A stretch of DNA of 64,000 nt from Rugosimonospora sp036494675 (GCA_036494675.1 DASXOA010000008.1:3573-67572); one strand, 5' to 3'. Positions 1-8,314 are shown, counted from the first letter of the stretch. The notes: generated from the sequence alone by a model not told the origin. Translations and numbers: made by a program.

Positions 1-136
1 CCGAGCGCGTGACGAGGTCGGCGGCGTTGGCGTCGAACGCGTCGAGATCGACGATCGCGAACGGCGGTTCGAGCGCGGCAGTGGCCCGGTTGTACCTGGA
101 AAGCTGGGCATCTCGCCCGGACGTTGCGTTGGACAC
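1..136 (-). CDS. Amino acid deaminase/aldolase (alanine-racemase-fold PLP enzyme), 5' end only
   Basis: Only the first 45 codons are in the window and the gene runs off the left edge. The minus-strand frame opens with GTG at 136-134 and contains LEPPFAIVDLDAFDANAADL. That is the typical N-terminus of the D-threonine aldolase / D-serine deaminase-like branch of the alanine racemase fold, where PLP binds at the barrel mouth. The PLP lysine lies beyond the edge and cannot be checked. The gene diverges from the MFS-tmk fusion, so 137-424 holds the regulatory sequence of both. The family call rests on a short conserved stretch; the substrate is unknown. Confidence 0.55.
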   Translation of the reverse strand, partial: MSNATSGRDAQLSRYNRATAALEPPFAIVDLDAFDANAADLVTRS

Positions 137-258
137 AAAAGCACGCTAGCGGGTCCTCAGTTAACGCGAAACGCTCTCGCGTAATTCGGAGGGTGCCTAT
201 CATGTCGCTTTCCGGTCTGTCCGACCCGGCGGTGTGGCGGATCTGCCGTCCCGTCGGG

Positions 259-296
259 CCCGCGGTCCGCAGCTCAGCCCCGCGGTCCGCAGCTCA
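259..296. repeat. 18-bp tandem direct repeat in divergent promoter region
   Basis: The same 18 bases (starting cccgcggtcc and ending gcagctca) occur at 259-276 and 279-296 with a 20-bp period. The rest of 137-424 contains no convincing gene. It is the divergent control region between the deaminase-like gene and MFS-tmk. Confidence 0.6.
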
Positions 297-393
297 ACCG
301 AGTTCTGCCGGGGCCGACAAAGGCGCGGGCGACACGCCGGGGCAATCTGCCAGTGATCGGTAGCCCGGCTACAGTTAGCGCATGGGGGGCTGC

Positions 394-421
394 TTGACAG
401 CCGGCACGTGCGGAGGTTAAT
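394..421 (+). promoter_or_regulatory. Candidate sigma-70-type promoter upstream of MFS-tmk
   Basis: A perfect TTGACA lies at 394-399. GTTAAT at 416-421, 16 bp downstream, matches the -10 consensus at four of six positions. Predicted transcription would start near 428. That lies inside the possible N-terminal extension and would favour the downstream TTG start at 497. The assignment is weak. Confidence 0.3.
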
Positions 422-427
422 GCCATC
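412..427 (+). promoter_or_regulatory. Strong SD followed by an in-frame ATC, possible non-canonical start of MFS-tmk
   Basis: GGAGG at 412-416 is followed after 8 nt by ATC at 425-427, in the reading frame of the MFS-tmk gene. The frame is open from 398 (TGA at 395-397). It has no ATG or GTG before TTG 497, and that TTG lacks a Shine-Dalgarno sequence. The nearby ATG at 420 is in another frame. Either AUC initiates here, or the true start is TTG 497, or the sequence has a local indel. Confidence 0.35.
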
Positions 428-496
428 GGTACGACGTCCGAGCCGCGGGGACGGCGCACGGAATCGCCCGCCCCGCCATCACAATCGCCCGTCGAT

Positions 497-2833
497 TTGT
501 CGGGAGCCGCCGCCTTAAAGGCGATTCTCCAGATCAGGCCGTTCCGCCGCCTGTGGCTGGTGCTCGGCCTGTCCTCGCTCGGCGACTGGCTGGGTCTGCT
601 CGGCTCGGCCGTCTTCGCCAGCGAGCAGGTGAAGGGCTCCGCGGCCCAGGGCGCGGCGTTCGGCTCCGTGGTCGCCGTACGCATGCTGCCCGCGCTCGTC
701 ATGGGCCCGTTGGCCGGAGTGGTCGCGGACCGGTGGGACCGCCGGTACACGATGGTCGTCTGCGACATCGGCCGGTTCCTGCTGTTCGCGTCGATCCCCG
801 GGATCACGCTGCTGACGCACGACGCGAAGCTGATCGTGTTCTGGGCGGCGGCGGCCACGTTCATCATCGAGACGCTGCAGATGGGCTGGGGGCCGGCCAA
901 GGACGCCGCCGTACCCAACCTGCTGCCCAAGGGGCGCCTGGAGTCGGCGAACCAGTTGACGCTGGCCACCACGTACGGCGTCACCCCGGTGCTGGCCGGC
1001 CTCGTGCTGGCAAGCATCAACACCGTGCTGAGCTCGTTGTACCACTCGACCAGGCAGAGCCCGATCAACCCGACTCACCTGGCGCTGTACTTCGACGCGC
1101 TGACGTTCCTGACCACCGCGCTGACGGTGTTCTTCGGGATCAAGGAGATCAGCGGCCGGCCCACCGACCGCAAGGCCAAGCAGTCCAGCCTGTGGCGCGA
1201 GTTCATCGCCGGCTGGGCCTACGTGGGCAAGACACCGCTGGTACGGGGGCTGGTCCAGGGCATCCTGTGCGCGTTCGCCGGCGCCGGCGTGGTCGTCGGT
1301 ACCGCCCAGTTCTACGCGCGGTCGCTCAACGGCGGCGTCTCCACCTTCTACATCCTGTTCGCGTTCCTGTTCATCGGCCTGGCGCTGGGCATCGTCGGCG
1401 GCCCCCGGCTGGTCGGGGCGCTGTCCCGGCGCCGCTGGTTCGGCCTGTCCATCGTGCTGGCCGCGCTGTCCGTGGGCGTCCTCGCGTTCGCCTGGCACCT
1501 GGTCATCGCCGTGGTCGCCGCGGTCGGGGTCGGCGTCGGAGCCGGCATGGCGCTGCTGGCCGGCACGACCCTGCTGGGCCGGGAGGTCGGCGACGAGGTC
1601 CGTGGCCGGGTGTTCTCTTTCATCCAGGTCGGCACCCAGCTGACCCTGCTGTTCAGCGTGTCGGTCTCCGCGCTGGTGACCGGTGTCGGCGGCTCCCGCA
1701 GGCTGCTGGGCATCCCGGTGTCGACCACCCGCATCCTGCTGCTCGCGGCGGGTGTACTCGGCGTGCTCGCCGGCATCGCCGCGCTGCGGCAGATGGACGA
1801 CAAGAAGGGCGTACCGCTCTTCAGGGATCTGATCGGCTCGATCCGGGGTCGCCCGCTGTCGCTGCCCGAGCAGTCCGTGCGGGCCGGCCGGTTCATCGTG
1901 TTCGAGGGCGGCGAGGGCGCCGGCAAGTCGACCCAGGTGCAGCGGCTCGCCAACCGGCTGCGCGCGGAGGGCCACGACGTGGTGGTCACCCGGGAGCCGG
2001 GCGCGACCGACGTCGGCGCGCGCATCCGCGGCCTGCTGCTCGATCCGGGACCGGTGGACGGCGGGGTGATCGCTCCGCGGGCCGAGGCGCTGCTGTACGC
2101 CGCTGACCGCGCACACCACGTGACCAGTGTGGTGCGCCCGGCGCTGGCCCGGGGCGCGATCGTGATCAGCGACCGGTACGTCGACTCGTCGCTGGCCTAC
2201 CAGGGCGCCGGCCGGACACTGCCGGTCGACGACGTGCGGTGGCTGTCGGCGTGGGCGACCGGCGGCCTGAAGCCGGACCTGGTCGTGCTGCTGGACATCG
2301 ACCCGGCGGTCGGTCTGGTTCGGGTCCGCGACCGGGCCGGGAGCGCCGACCGGCTGGAGGCCGAGGAGTTGCCGTTCCACGAGCGGGTCCGGTACGCCTT
2401 CCTCGACCTGGCCTCGGCCGAACCGAACCGGTACCTGGTGCTGGACGCGAACCGGCCGCCGGAGGCGGTGGCCGGGATGGTGGCCGACCGGGTGGTCGGC
2501 ATGATCGGTCCGTACCAGCCGGGATCGACGCCGCAGCCGGATTCGGAGCCGGATTCGCGGCCAGAGCCGGAGTCCGCACCGCGGGCCGACGCGCGGCCGG
2601 AGGCCGGGTCACAGGCCGGACCGCGGCCAGAGCCGGAGGCCGGGCCACAGGCCGGACCGCAGGCGGAGGCCGGACCGCGGGCGGAGGCCGGACCGCACGA
2701 GACGGAGCCCGGGCAGCGGCCGGAGGAGTCGGGCGACGGGCTGAACAGCGACGTCATGCCCGACGGCCCCGACCAGCCCACCAAGGTGCTTGAGGGGCCG
2801 CTGTCCACGCTGGAGAGCCGGTCGTCGTCGTGA
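497..2833 (+). CDS. tmk: MFS transporter domain - thymidylate kinase fusion protein
   Basis: The first ~430 residues form a multi-helix MFS-like membrane domain. It is followed by a complete thymidylate kinase, which phosphorylates dTMP to dTDP in DNA precursor synthesis. The kinase part has a P-loop GGEGAGKS (about residues 471-478), the REPGAT loop, and SDRYVDSSLAYQG near 557-569 with the DRY motif. The last ~100 residues are a low-complexity Pro/Glu/Ala/Gly tail with degenerate repeats. Fusion of MFS and Tmk recurs in Micromonosporaceae. The stop overlaps the holB start (GTGA at 2830-2833), so the two are co-translated. TTG 497 is the first standard start, but a well-spaced SD before ATC 425 suggests a 24-residue longer N-terminus. 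Transport by the MFS part is inference. Confidence 0.9.
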   Translation: MSGAAALKAILQIRPFRRLWLVLGLSSLGDWLGLLGSAVFASEQVKGSAAQGAAFGSVVAVRMLPALVMGPLAGVVADRWDRRYTMVVCDIGRFLLFASIPGITLLTHDAKLIVFWAAAATFIIETLQMGWGPAKDAAVPNLLPKGRLESANQLTLATTYGVTPVLAGLVLASINTVLSSLYHSTRQSPINPTHLALYFDALTFLTTALTVFFGIKEISGRPTDRKAKQSSLWREFIAGWAYVGKTPLVRGLVQGILCAFAGAGVVVGTAQFYARSLNGGVSTFYILFAFLFIGLALGIVGGPRLVGALSRRRWFGLSIVLAALSVGVLAFAWHLVIAVVAAVGVGVGAGMALLAGTTLLGREVGDEVRGRVFSFIQVGTQLTLLFSVSVSALVTGVGGSRRLLGIPVSTTRILLLAAGVLGVLAGIAALRQMDDKKGVPLFRDLIGSIRGRPLSLPEQSVRAGRFIVFEGGEGAGKSTQVQRLANRLRAEGHDVVVTREPGATDVGARIRGLLLDPGPVDGGVIAPRAEALLYAADRAHHVTSVVRPALARGAIVISDRYVDSSLAYQGAGRTLPVDDVRWLSAWATGGLKPDLVVLLDIDPAVGLVRVRDRAGSADRLEAEELPFHERVRYAFLDLASAEPNRYLVLDANRPPEAVAGMVADRVVGMIGPYQPGSTPQPDSEPDSRPEPESAPRADARPEAGSQAGPRPEPEAGPQAGPQAEAGPRAEAGPHETEPGQRPEESGDGLNSDVMPDGPDQPTKVLEGPLSTLESRSSS

Positions 2834-4002
2834 CCGGAGTCTTCGACTCGCTCGTCGGCCAGGACGAGGCGGTGGAGATGCTGCGCCGTGCCGCGGCCGC
2901 GGCGGTGCGCGGCGCGTCGACGCAGGGCATGACCCATGCCTGGATCTTCACCGGACCGCCCGGCTCCGGCCGGTCGGTCGCCGCCCGCGCGTTCGCGGCG
3001 GCTCTGCAGTGCGCCGATCAGGGTTGCGGCGCCTGCCCGGCGTGCCACACAACCCTCGCCGGGACCCACGCCGACGTGCGGTTCGTGGTGCCCGAGGGGC
3101 TGACCATCGGGGTCGGCGAGATGCGCGCGCTGGTGCTGCGCGCGGCCGGCGCACCGAGCCAGGGCCGGTGGCAGGTGCTGTTGATCGAAGATGCCGACCG
3201 GCTCACCGAGGCGGCCGGCAACGCGCTGCTCAAGGCCATCGAGGAGCCGCCGCCGCGTACCGTCTTCCTGCTCTGTACCCCCTCGACCCACCCGGACGAC
3301 GTGTCGGTGACCATCCGCTCCCGGTGCCGGGTGGTGACTCTGCGCCAACCGCCGGCCGAGGCCGTCGCGTCGGTACTGGTCAACCGGGACGGCATCGACC
3401 CGGCCGACGCTGCGTGGGCCGCTGCCGCGGCACAGGGCCACGTGGGTCGGGCCCGCAGGCTGGCGCGCGACCCGCAGGCGCGGGCGAGCCGGGACAAGGT
3501 GCTCGCCGTACCCCGCCGGCTCACCGGCATCGGCGCGTGCTTCGACGCCGCCCTGTCGCTGATCGAGGCGGCGGAGGCCGAGGCGATCGCCGCGGTGTCC
3601 GAGGTCGACGCCAAGGAGCGCTCCGACCTGGAGACCGCGTTGGGTTCCGGTGGTACGGGCAAGGGTGCGGCCTCGGCCGCGCGGGGCATCGCGGGCGCCG
3701 TCAAGGACCTGGAGCGCCGGCAGAAGTCGCGGGCCACCCGGGCGCAGCGCGATTCCCTGGACCGGGCGCTGGTCGACCTGGCCGGGTTCTACCGGGACGT
3801 GCTCGTGGAGAAGTTGGCCGCGCCGGTGGCCCCGGTACACGCGGACACCGTCGAGGTCGCCGCGCACGCGGCCGCGCGCTGGACGGCGGAGGGGGCGCTG
3901 CGCCGGCTGGAGGCGGTACTGGCCTGCCGGGCGGAGATCGAGCTGAACGTCAAGCCGAGGATCGCGGTAGAGGCGATGATGCTCGCTCTCTGGCGCGGCT
4001 GA
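2830..4002 (+). CDS. holB: DNA polymerase III subunit delta'
   Basis: This is a clamp-loader AAA+ subunit that helps load the beta clamp at replication forks. The N-terminal AAA+ module carries a P-loop variant GPPGSGRS (about residues 42-49) with Arg in place of the usual Lys, as expected for the non-hydrolysing delta' subunit. A zinc-binding cluster follows (Cys 61, 66, 69, 72). LIEDADRLTEAAGNALLK is the Walker B region, and the SRC motif is in IRSRCRVV. At 390 aa the length is normal for actinobacteria. The GTG start overlaps the tmk stop by 4 nt, so translation is probably coupled. The tmk-holB pairing is widely conserved. Confidence 0.93.
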   Translation: MTGVFDSLVGQDEAVEMLRRAAAAAVRGASTQGMTHAWIFTGPPGSGRSVAARAFAAALQCADQGCGACPACHTTLAGTHADVRFVVPEGLTIGVGEMRALVLRAAGAPSQGRWQVLLIEDADRLTEAAGNALLKAIEEPPPRTVFLLCTPSTHPDDVSVTIRSRCRVVTLRQPPAEAVASVLVNRDGIDPADAAWAAAAAQGHVGRARRLARDPQARASRDKVLAVPRRLTGIGACFDAALSLIEAAEAEAIAAVSEVDAKERSDLETALGSGGTGKGAASAARGIAGAVKDLERRQKSRATRAQRDSLDRALVDLAGFYRDVLVEKLAAPVAPVHADTVEVAAHAAARWTAEGALRRLEAVLACRAEIELNVKPRIAVEAMMLALWRG

Positions 4003-4022
4003 CCCACCCGGCCCGCCCCGAG

Positions 4023-4031
4023 TTATCCACA
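4023..4031 (+). promoter_or_regulatory. DnaA box match (TTATCCACA)
   Basis: A perfect TTATCCACA nonamer lies in the 97-bp gap between holB and the ybaB-like gene. It is the only exact match to this form that I saw. It could titrate DnaA or regulate the downstream operon. A single box does not make an origin. Confidence 0.4.
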
Positions 4032-4099
4032 GCCACGAATCCGGTCTTCCCGCCTTACCCTGAGGTGCCGTACGGTGACCAACCGGAAGGGGGAGGCTC

Positions 4100-4438
4100 A
4101 TGGGGCGCGAAATCGACGAGCACTTCATCGAGGAGGCCATCGAGCGCTATCAGCGCCTGGACGCCCGGCTCGCCGAGTTCGACAAGGCGGTGCGCACCGT
4201 CGAAGTGACCGTCAGTTCGCCGGACGGCATGGTGGAGGTCGTGGTGGCCGCCGACGGCACCATCCGCGACGTGACCGTCACCGGTGACCTCACCGGCCGC
4301 AGCAACACCGAGCTGTCCCGCTCGATCCGGCAGGCAGTCTCCGCCGCCTCCGACGCCGCCGCGTGGGCGCGCACCACGCTGCACGCCGAGACGTTCAACG
4401 AATACCGCCCGCTGAGGAGGGCCGATGGAGATCGATGA
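4100..4438 (+). CDS. YbaB/EbfC family DNA-binding protein
   Basis: This 112-residue protein has the YbaB/EbfC pattern: an N-terminal helix, then VTVSSPDGMVEVVVAADGTI and VTVTGDLTGRS, then a C-terminal helix rich in Ala. The family forms dimers that bind DNA as nucleoid-associated proteins. In actinobacteria divergent members sit in operons with EspC-like and WXG100-like proteins, as here. The ATG has a strong purine-rich SD (ggaagggggagg). Its last 14 nt overlap the next start, so the three downstream genes are one operon. Whether it acts on DNA or as a partner of the secreted-type neighbours is unknown. Confidence 0.75.
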   Translation: MGREIDEHFIEEAIERYQRLDARLAEFDKAVRTVEVTVSSPDGMVEVVVAADGTIRDVTVTGDLTGRSNTELSRSIRQAVSAASDAAAWARTTLHAETFNEYRPLRRADGDR

Positions 4439-4736
4439 GCTGGCGGCCCGGGTCGACTCGCTCGGCGCCGAGGTGTCCGCCGCCGCGACCCCCCGGCTGG
4501 GCCGGACCGATCCGGGGCCGGTGGCGTTCGCCGGCGACGGGGCCGGCCGCCTCGGTGAGCTCGGCCGGGTCATGCACGCCCAGTGGGGTGCCGCGCTGGC
4601 CGCCCGTGAACGGGAGGCGGCCGCGGCGGGTGCCCGGCTCACGGACCTGGGCGCTGCGCTGCGCACCGCGGCGACCGGGTACCGCGACGTCGAGGACGCG
4701 GCGCACCGCCGGCACCAGCGGACAGGGGCGACCTGA
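4425..4736 (+). CDS. EspC/DUF2580-like small helical protein (type VII secretion-associated type)
   Basis: This 103-residue, Ala-rich, all-helical protein has the size and layout of EspC-like (DUF2580) proteins. A helix (EIDELAARVDSLG) is followed by a Gly/Pro turn region and a long helix ending GYRDVEDAAHRR. The GYxDVEDA ending resembles the C-terminal helix of ESX substrate-like proteins. It overlaps the ybaB-like gene by 14 nt and shares TGATG with the next gene. No ESX ATPase or EccD is in the window, so secretion is inferred only from family resemblance. Confidence 0.55.
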   Translation: MEIDELAARVDSLGAEVSAAATPRLGRTDPGPVAFAGDGAGRLGELGRVMHAQWGAALAAREREAAAAGARLTDLGAALRTAATGYRDVEDAAHRRHQRTGAT

Positions 4737-5485
4737 TGGACCTTCTCGACCGGACCTACCCGGTGGCCCGCGACCTTCTCGACCGCATCGATGCCACGCT
4801 GATCGCGGCCGGGGCGCCGCCCGACCATCCGATCCTGCCGCTGCTGCGCCGGCTCGGTGCCCTGCCGGGCGACGTCGCCGCGCAACTCGCCGCGGTGGTC
4901 CCCGATCCGCTCACCGCGGCCGCGGAGGCGGTGCGCCGGCAGGCTGAGGGTTACGAGACCGGACTGGCCTCGGTACCGATGCCGGCCGCCTGGCGCGGCC
5001 CGGCCGCCGAGGGCTTCGCCGCCCAGTGGTCCACGGTCTCCGGACACCTGGCCGGGGATCCGGCGAGCATGGCCGGCCGGCTGGAAGCCACCGCGTCATA
5101 CCTGGACGACACCGTCGCGTGGCTGGTCCGTGGTCGCCGGGCGCTGGCCGGCACGCTGGCCGAGTGCCTGGGCTCGGCCGAGGCGGCCACCCTGCGCACC
5201 GCTCGGCCCGCAGGCGCGGCCGGTGGGATGGTCGGCTCGCCCGCGGGCGCGGCCGGTGGATCGGCCGGCGGCACGTCCCCGGGCGTCCTCTCGCCGGCGG
5301 CCATGCCCCGCGACGCGGTGCGGGCGGCGGCCGACCTCGGTGCGCACCTCCTCGGTGGGGCCGTCGAGATCCTGGACGACGGCCAGCGCGTCCTCGATGC
5401 CTGGGCCGGCCGGCTCGACGACCTGCCCTATCCGGCGTCCGCCCCGGTGACCGCCACGACCGGCGGACATCTGGAGATCGGCTGA
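4736..5485 (+). CDS. WXG100-like helical protein with Gly/Ala-rich linker
   Basis: This 249-residue protein has a central helical hairpin containing AAWRGPAAEGFAAQW, a W-x-G turn as in WXG100 proteins. Downstream helices include TASYLDDTVAWLV. A flexible linker with repeated GSPAGAAGG-type sequence lies around residues 160-185, followed by a further helical region. It is the last gene of the ybaB/espC-like operon and is followed by a strong hairpin terminator. The trio looks like a small partner-substrate set acting at the envelope. That is inference, since no secretion machinery is adjacent. Confidence 0.55.
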   Translation: MDLLDRTYPVARDLLDRIDATLIAAGAPPDHPILPLLRRLGALPGDVAAQLAAVVPDPLTAAAEAVRRQAEGYETGLASVPMPAAWRGPAAEGFAAQWSTVSGHLAGDPASMAGRLEATASYLDDTVAWLVRGRRALAGTLAECLGSAEAATLRTARPAGAAGGMVGSPAGAAGGSAGGTSPGVLSPAAMPRDAVRAAADLGAHLLGGAVEILDDGQRVLDAWAGRLDDLPYPASAPVTATTGGHLEIG

Positions 5486-5514
5486 CCCGCGAGCGGCGCA
5501 CGGGGCAGAGGAGT

Positions 5515-5543
5515 GCCCACGGCGCCGCTCTGGCGCCGTGGGC
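5515..5543 (+). terminator. Perfect hairpin terminator after the YbaB/WXG operon
   Basis: The arms 5515-5526 and 5532-5543 (gcccacggcgcc and its exact complement) form a 12-bp stem with a 5-nt loop, 30 nt after the operon stop. There is no U tract, as is common for actinobacterial terminators. The rest of 5486-5707 contains only an 18-codon ATG frame (5566-5622) that I do not call a gene. Confidence 0.75.
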
Positions 5544-5707
5544 CCCCTGCACCCCCCGCAAGTTCATGAAGTACGTGGGTACAACGCCGGAGCTGGATAC
5601 ATTGTTGTTGGCCGGGTGGTGAACCGACGATGAACTCTGGTCGCTCCCTACCCGTGGTCGTCCGCAAAACGCCTGCTCTCCGGCTCACCGAACGGGGATA
5701 GGGTGTC

Positions 5708-6541
5708 GTGATGGGAATGCTGTGTGCGGTCAGCTTCAACCGGTACGGCCGGCTGTATTACCTCAACCCCGGTGAGCTGTCCATCGGCGTGGGCGACAAG
5801 GTGCTGGTACCCACCGACGACGGCGCCGAGGTCGCCGAGTGCGTGTGGGCGCCGCAGTGGGTCTCCGAGGATACCGAGGGCTTCCCCAGGCTGGTCGGAG
5901 TCGCGGTCGACGACGATCTGCGGCGCGACGAGTTGATGCGCAAGCGCAAGGCGGAGGCCAAGACCGCCGCCAAGCGTCTGATCCGCGAGCACGAGCTGCC
6001 GATGAAGGTGGTCGCCGTCGACCACGTGCTGGAGAGTTCCGGTGGCTCGGGCGGCCGGACCACCATCTACTTCACCGCGCCGCACCGGGTCGACTTCCGG
6101 TCGCTGGTGCGGGACCTGGGAGCCACCCTGCACTGCCGGGTCGAGCTGCGCCAGCTCTCCGCGCGCGATTCGGCGCGGGTCCAGGGAGGGATCGGTTCGT
6201 GCGGGCGTGACCTGTGCTGTGCCACCTTCCTGACCGACTTCGAGCCGGTCACCATCCGGATGGCCAAGGACCAGGATCTCCCGCTCAACCCGTTGCGTAT
6301 CTCGGGCGCGTGCGGCCGGCTCATGTGCTGCCTCAAGTACGAACACCCGCTGTACCAGCAGTTCCAGGCCTCCGCCCCGGCGGTCGGCACCCGCGTGTCC
6401 ACCCCGGAGGGTGATGGCCGGGTGGTCGGGCACAGCGTTCCGCGCGACTCGGTCGTGGTCCGCATGGACGCCGACGGTTCGCGCTGCGCGTGCAGCCGGG
6501 CCTCGGTGTGCGGGCCGCGCCAGGCCTACGAGAGCCGCTGA
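5708..6541 (+). CDS. ricT: PSP1/RicT family iron-sulfur regulatory protein
   Basis: This 277-residue PSP1-domain protein is homologous to Bacillus RicT (YaaT). There it forms a complex with RicA and RicF that carries Fe-S clusters and promotes RNA processing by RNase Y. Cys-rich signatures are intact: SCGRDLCC (Cys 165, 170, 171) and CGRLMCCLKYEH (Cys 202, 207, 208), with further cysteines near the C-terminus. Placement just after tmk-holB is typical. GTG 5708 and ATG 5711 are both possible starts. RicA and RicF homologues are not in the window, so the actinobacterial role is uncertain. Confidence 0.85.
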   Translation: MMGMLCAVSFNRYGRLYYLNPGELSIGVGDKVLVPTDDGAEVAECVWAPQWVSEDTEGFPRLVGVAVDDDLRRDELMRKRKAEAKTAAKRLIREHELPMKVVAVDHVLESSGGSGGRTTIYFTAPHRVDFRSLVRDLGATLHCRVELRQLSARDSARVQGGIGSCGRDLCCATFLTDFEPVTIRMAKDQDLPLNPLRISGACGRLMCCLKYEHPLYQQFQASAPAVGTRVSTPEGDGRVVGHSVPRDSVVVRMDADGSRCACSRASVCGPRQAYESR

Positions 6542-6591
6542 CCGGACCCGTCTCCGGCCGGCGGACGCGCCGGGCACCTCGGGACGCCGCT

Positions 6592-6635
6592 ACTCGATCC
6601 GCGCCGCGACTCGATTCGCCGGTTACTCGATCCGC
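6592..6635 (-). repeat. Three 11-bp repeats running out from the metallophosphoesterase stop codon
   Basis: ACTCGATCCGC (plus-strand reading) occurs at 6592-6602 and 6625-6635, and with one change at 6609-6619, with a 16-17 bp period. The copy at 6625-6635 encodes the last codons of the minus-strand gene. The other two lie just beyond its stop codon. Confidence 0.6.
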
Positions 6636-8314
6636 AACGGCTGCTCGATCAGGCGCACGTCGATCGGCTTCGTCGGGACGATCCACGACTGCGTCTGTGG
6701 CGCGTCCGGCGCGACCGCCCAGTCGCGACCGACCTTGTCGACCGCGACCGGGTACACGGTCAGCGAACCGTCCGGGTCGAAGCGCATCCGCAGGAAGCTC
6801 TTCGAGTCCACAATGGACTGCCCGGCGAACAGTTCGTTGAGGTTCACCCTGGCGGTGCTGGCCACCAGCAGGTACAGGCAGAAGACCTCGGTCGTGACCA
6901 GGCCCGACGCGGGCAGGTAGAAGACCAGCGCGGCCAGTACCGACAGCGACCACGTCCAGTGCACGAACGGCAGGTGCACCCAGGCCCAGGCACCCAGTAC
7001 TCCGATCCCGACGTGCACGAGACCGTGCCCCGCGCCCAGCAACCAGTGCTTCGGCCGCCGTACGCCGTGTGGCGGCATCGCGAAGAACGTGGCGCCGGCG
7101 ACCATCACCAGGCCCATCAGGACGACCGGGATCGAGAACAGCCGCGCCACCACCCCGGACTGCTGAATCTGCTCGACCAGCGCCATCGCGTACAGCGTGT
7201 GCAGAGCGCCCAGCAGCGCGGCGAAGCTGGGATTGTGCGCCAGTACGCCGGTGAACACCCCGCCCGCGTAGCGCCGGGAGCGCGCCTTCGTGGGGTACGT
7301 GGTCGCCAGCCGGTACGGCTTGATCGTGCTCTGCCGCCGGGACCGGCTGACCGGCGGCGGTACCAGTATCTCCTCGGGCAGCTTGTGCGTCGGGTACAGG
7401 TACGCGCCGCCGCCACCGCAGGTGATCATCTGACGGTCCGGCCCCTCGTACCGGGCGTAGTGGTGCAGGTCGCCGGAGAGCATCAACTTCACCTGCGCCC
7501 CGGTCGGTTCGACGACGGTACGGATGAAGTAGTCGATGGCGTCGTACGCCCCGGGGTCGTCGACCGCCTCGACCCAGCCCGGCGTCGACGAGCACAGGAT
7601 CAGCCGGTCGTCGGCGTCCAGCCGGGCCGCCACGTCACGGAAGTAGCGCAGTTGGGGATCGTCCAGGTACGCCCCGAACTGGGTGTCGATGGCGAGCAGC
7701 CACCACCTGTGCGGCAGCGAGATGGCGAAGTACGACCGGGCCTGCGCGTTGACCCAGCCGCCGATGCTGTCCGCCTCGTTCTTCGCGAACAGGCGCAGGA
7801 ACGCAGTCAGGCCGTCGTACCAGTCGTGGTTGCCCGGCAGCGCGTACAACTGGGGCTGTTCCGCGCCGGAGGCGCACGGCAGCGCCGCCTTGTACGGCCC
7901 CTTGGTGCGGTCCTCGTACGCCCCGGTGCTCGCCGTCGGGTACACCTCGTCGCCGCCCATCATCAGCACCTTGCCCCGGGGCAGTTCGTGCCCGTCGACG
8001 GTGAGGCTGGGCTGGGCGAGCAGGTACGCGATCGAGTACGTGGGATCGAACCCGTCGCCGAGGTCGGCCACGAAGTCGAACCAGAGTTCGTCCCGGTCGG
8101 CGCCCTCGTCGTAGACCCTGGCCGGCAATGTGTTCTGCAGTTCGCGCTTGTCCAGGTAGGCGCCGAAGAGCTGGGACAGGATCACCCGGAGCGCGGTGCC
8201 GGAGAGCTGTACGGGTTGCAGCCAGCCGACCGGGGGCTGCGGGCGGAAGCCGAGTTCCTTGGGGTCGAACGTGCGCGGTCGCGGCTCGGTGACGGGCTGC
8301 TCGTCGACGGTCAT
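6623..8314 (-). CDS. Calcineurin-like metallophosphoesterase with C-terminal membrane domain
   Basis: This 563-residue protein has a metallophosphoesterase core: GGDEVYP, then GNHDWYDG (about residues 161-168) and the late GDLHHYARY motif, which together form the dinuclear metal site. Roughly residues 360-490 contain four to five hydrophobic segments, which would anchor the enzyme in the membrane, and a short soluble tail follows. The substrate is unknown. The gene stands alone, convergent with ricT. The N-terminal part before the motifs (about 120 residues) is longer than in minimal phosphoesterases. Its 3' end is followed by short repeats. Confidence 0.85.
   Translation of the reverse strand: MTVDEQPVTEPRPRTFDPKELGFRPQPPVGWLQPVQLSGTALRVILSQLFGAYLDKRELQNTLPARVYDEGADRDELWFDFVADLGDGFDPTYSIAYLLAQPSLTVDGHELPRGKVLMMGGDEVYPTASTGAYEDRTKGPYKAALPCASGAEQPQLYALPGNHDWYDGLTAFLRLFAKNEADSIGGWVNAQARSYFAISLPHRWWLLAIDTQFGAYLDDPQLRYFRDVAARLDADDRLILCSSTPGWVEAVDDPGAYDAIDYFIRTVVEPTGAQVKLMLSGDLHHYARYEGPDRQMITCGGGGAYLYPTHKLPEEILVPPPVSRSRRQSTIKPYRLATTYPTKARSRRYAGGVFTGVLAHNPSFAALLGALHTLYAMALVEQIQQSGVVARLFSIPVVLMGLVMVAGATFFAMPPHGVRRPKHWLLGAGHGLVHVGIGVLGAWAWVHLPFVHWTWSLSVLAALVFYLPASGLVTTEVFCLYLLVASTARVNLNELFAGQSIVDSKSFLRMRFDPDGSLTVYPVAVDKVGRDWAVAPDAPQTQSWIVPTKPIDVRLIEQPLRIE

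Noticed and set aside
5566..5622. 18-codon ATG frame between the WXG-like gene and ricT
   Set aside because: No ribosome-binding site and no recognisable pattern; too short to support.
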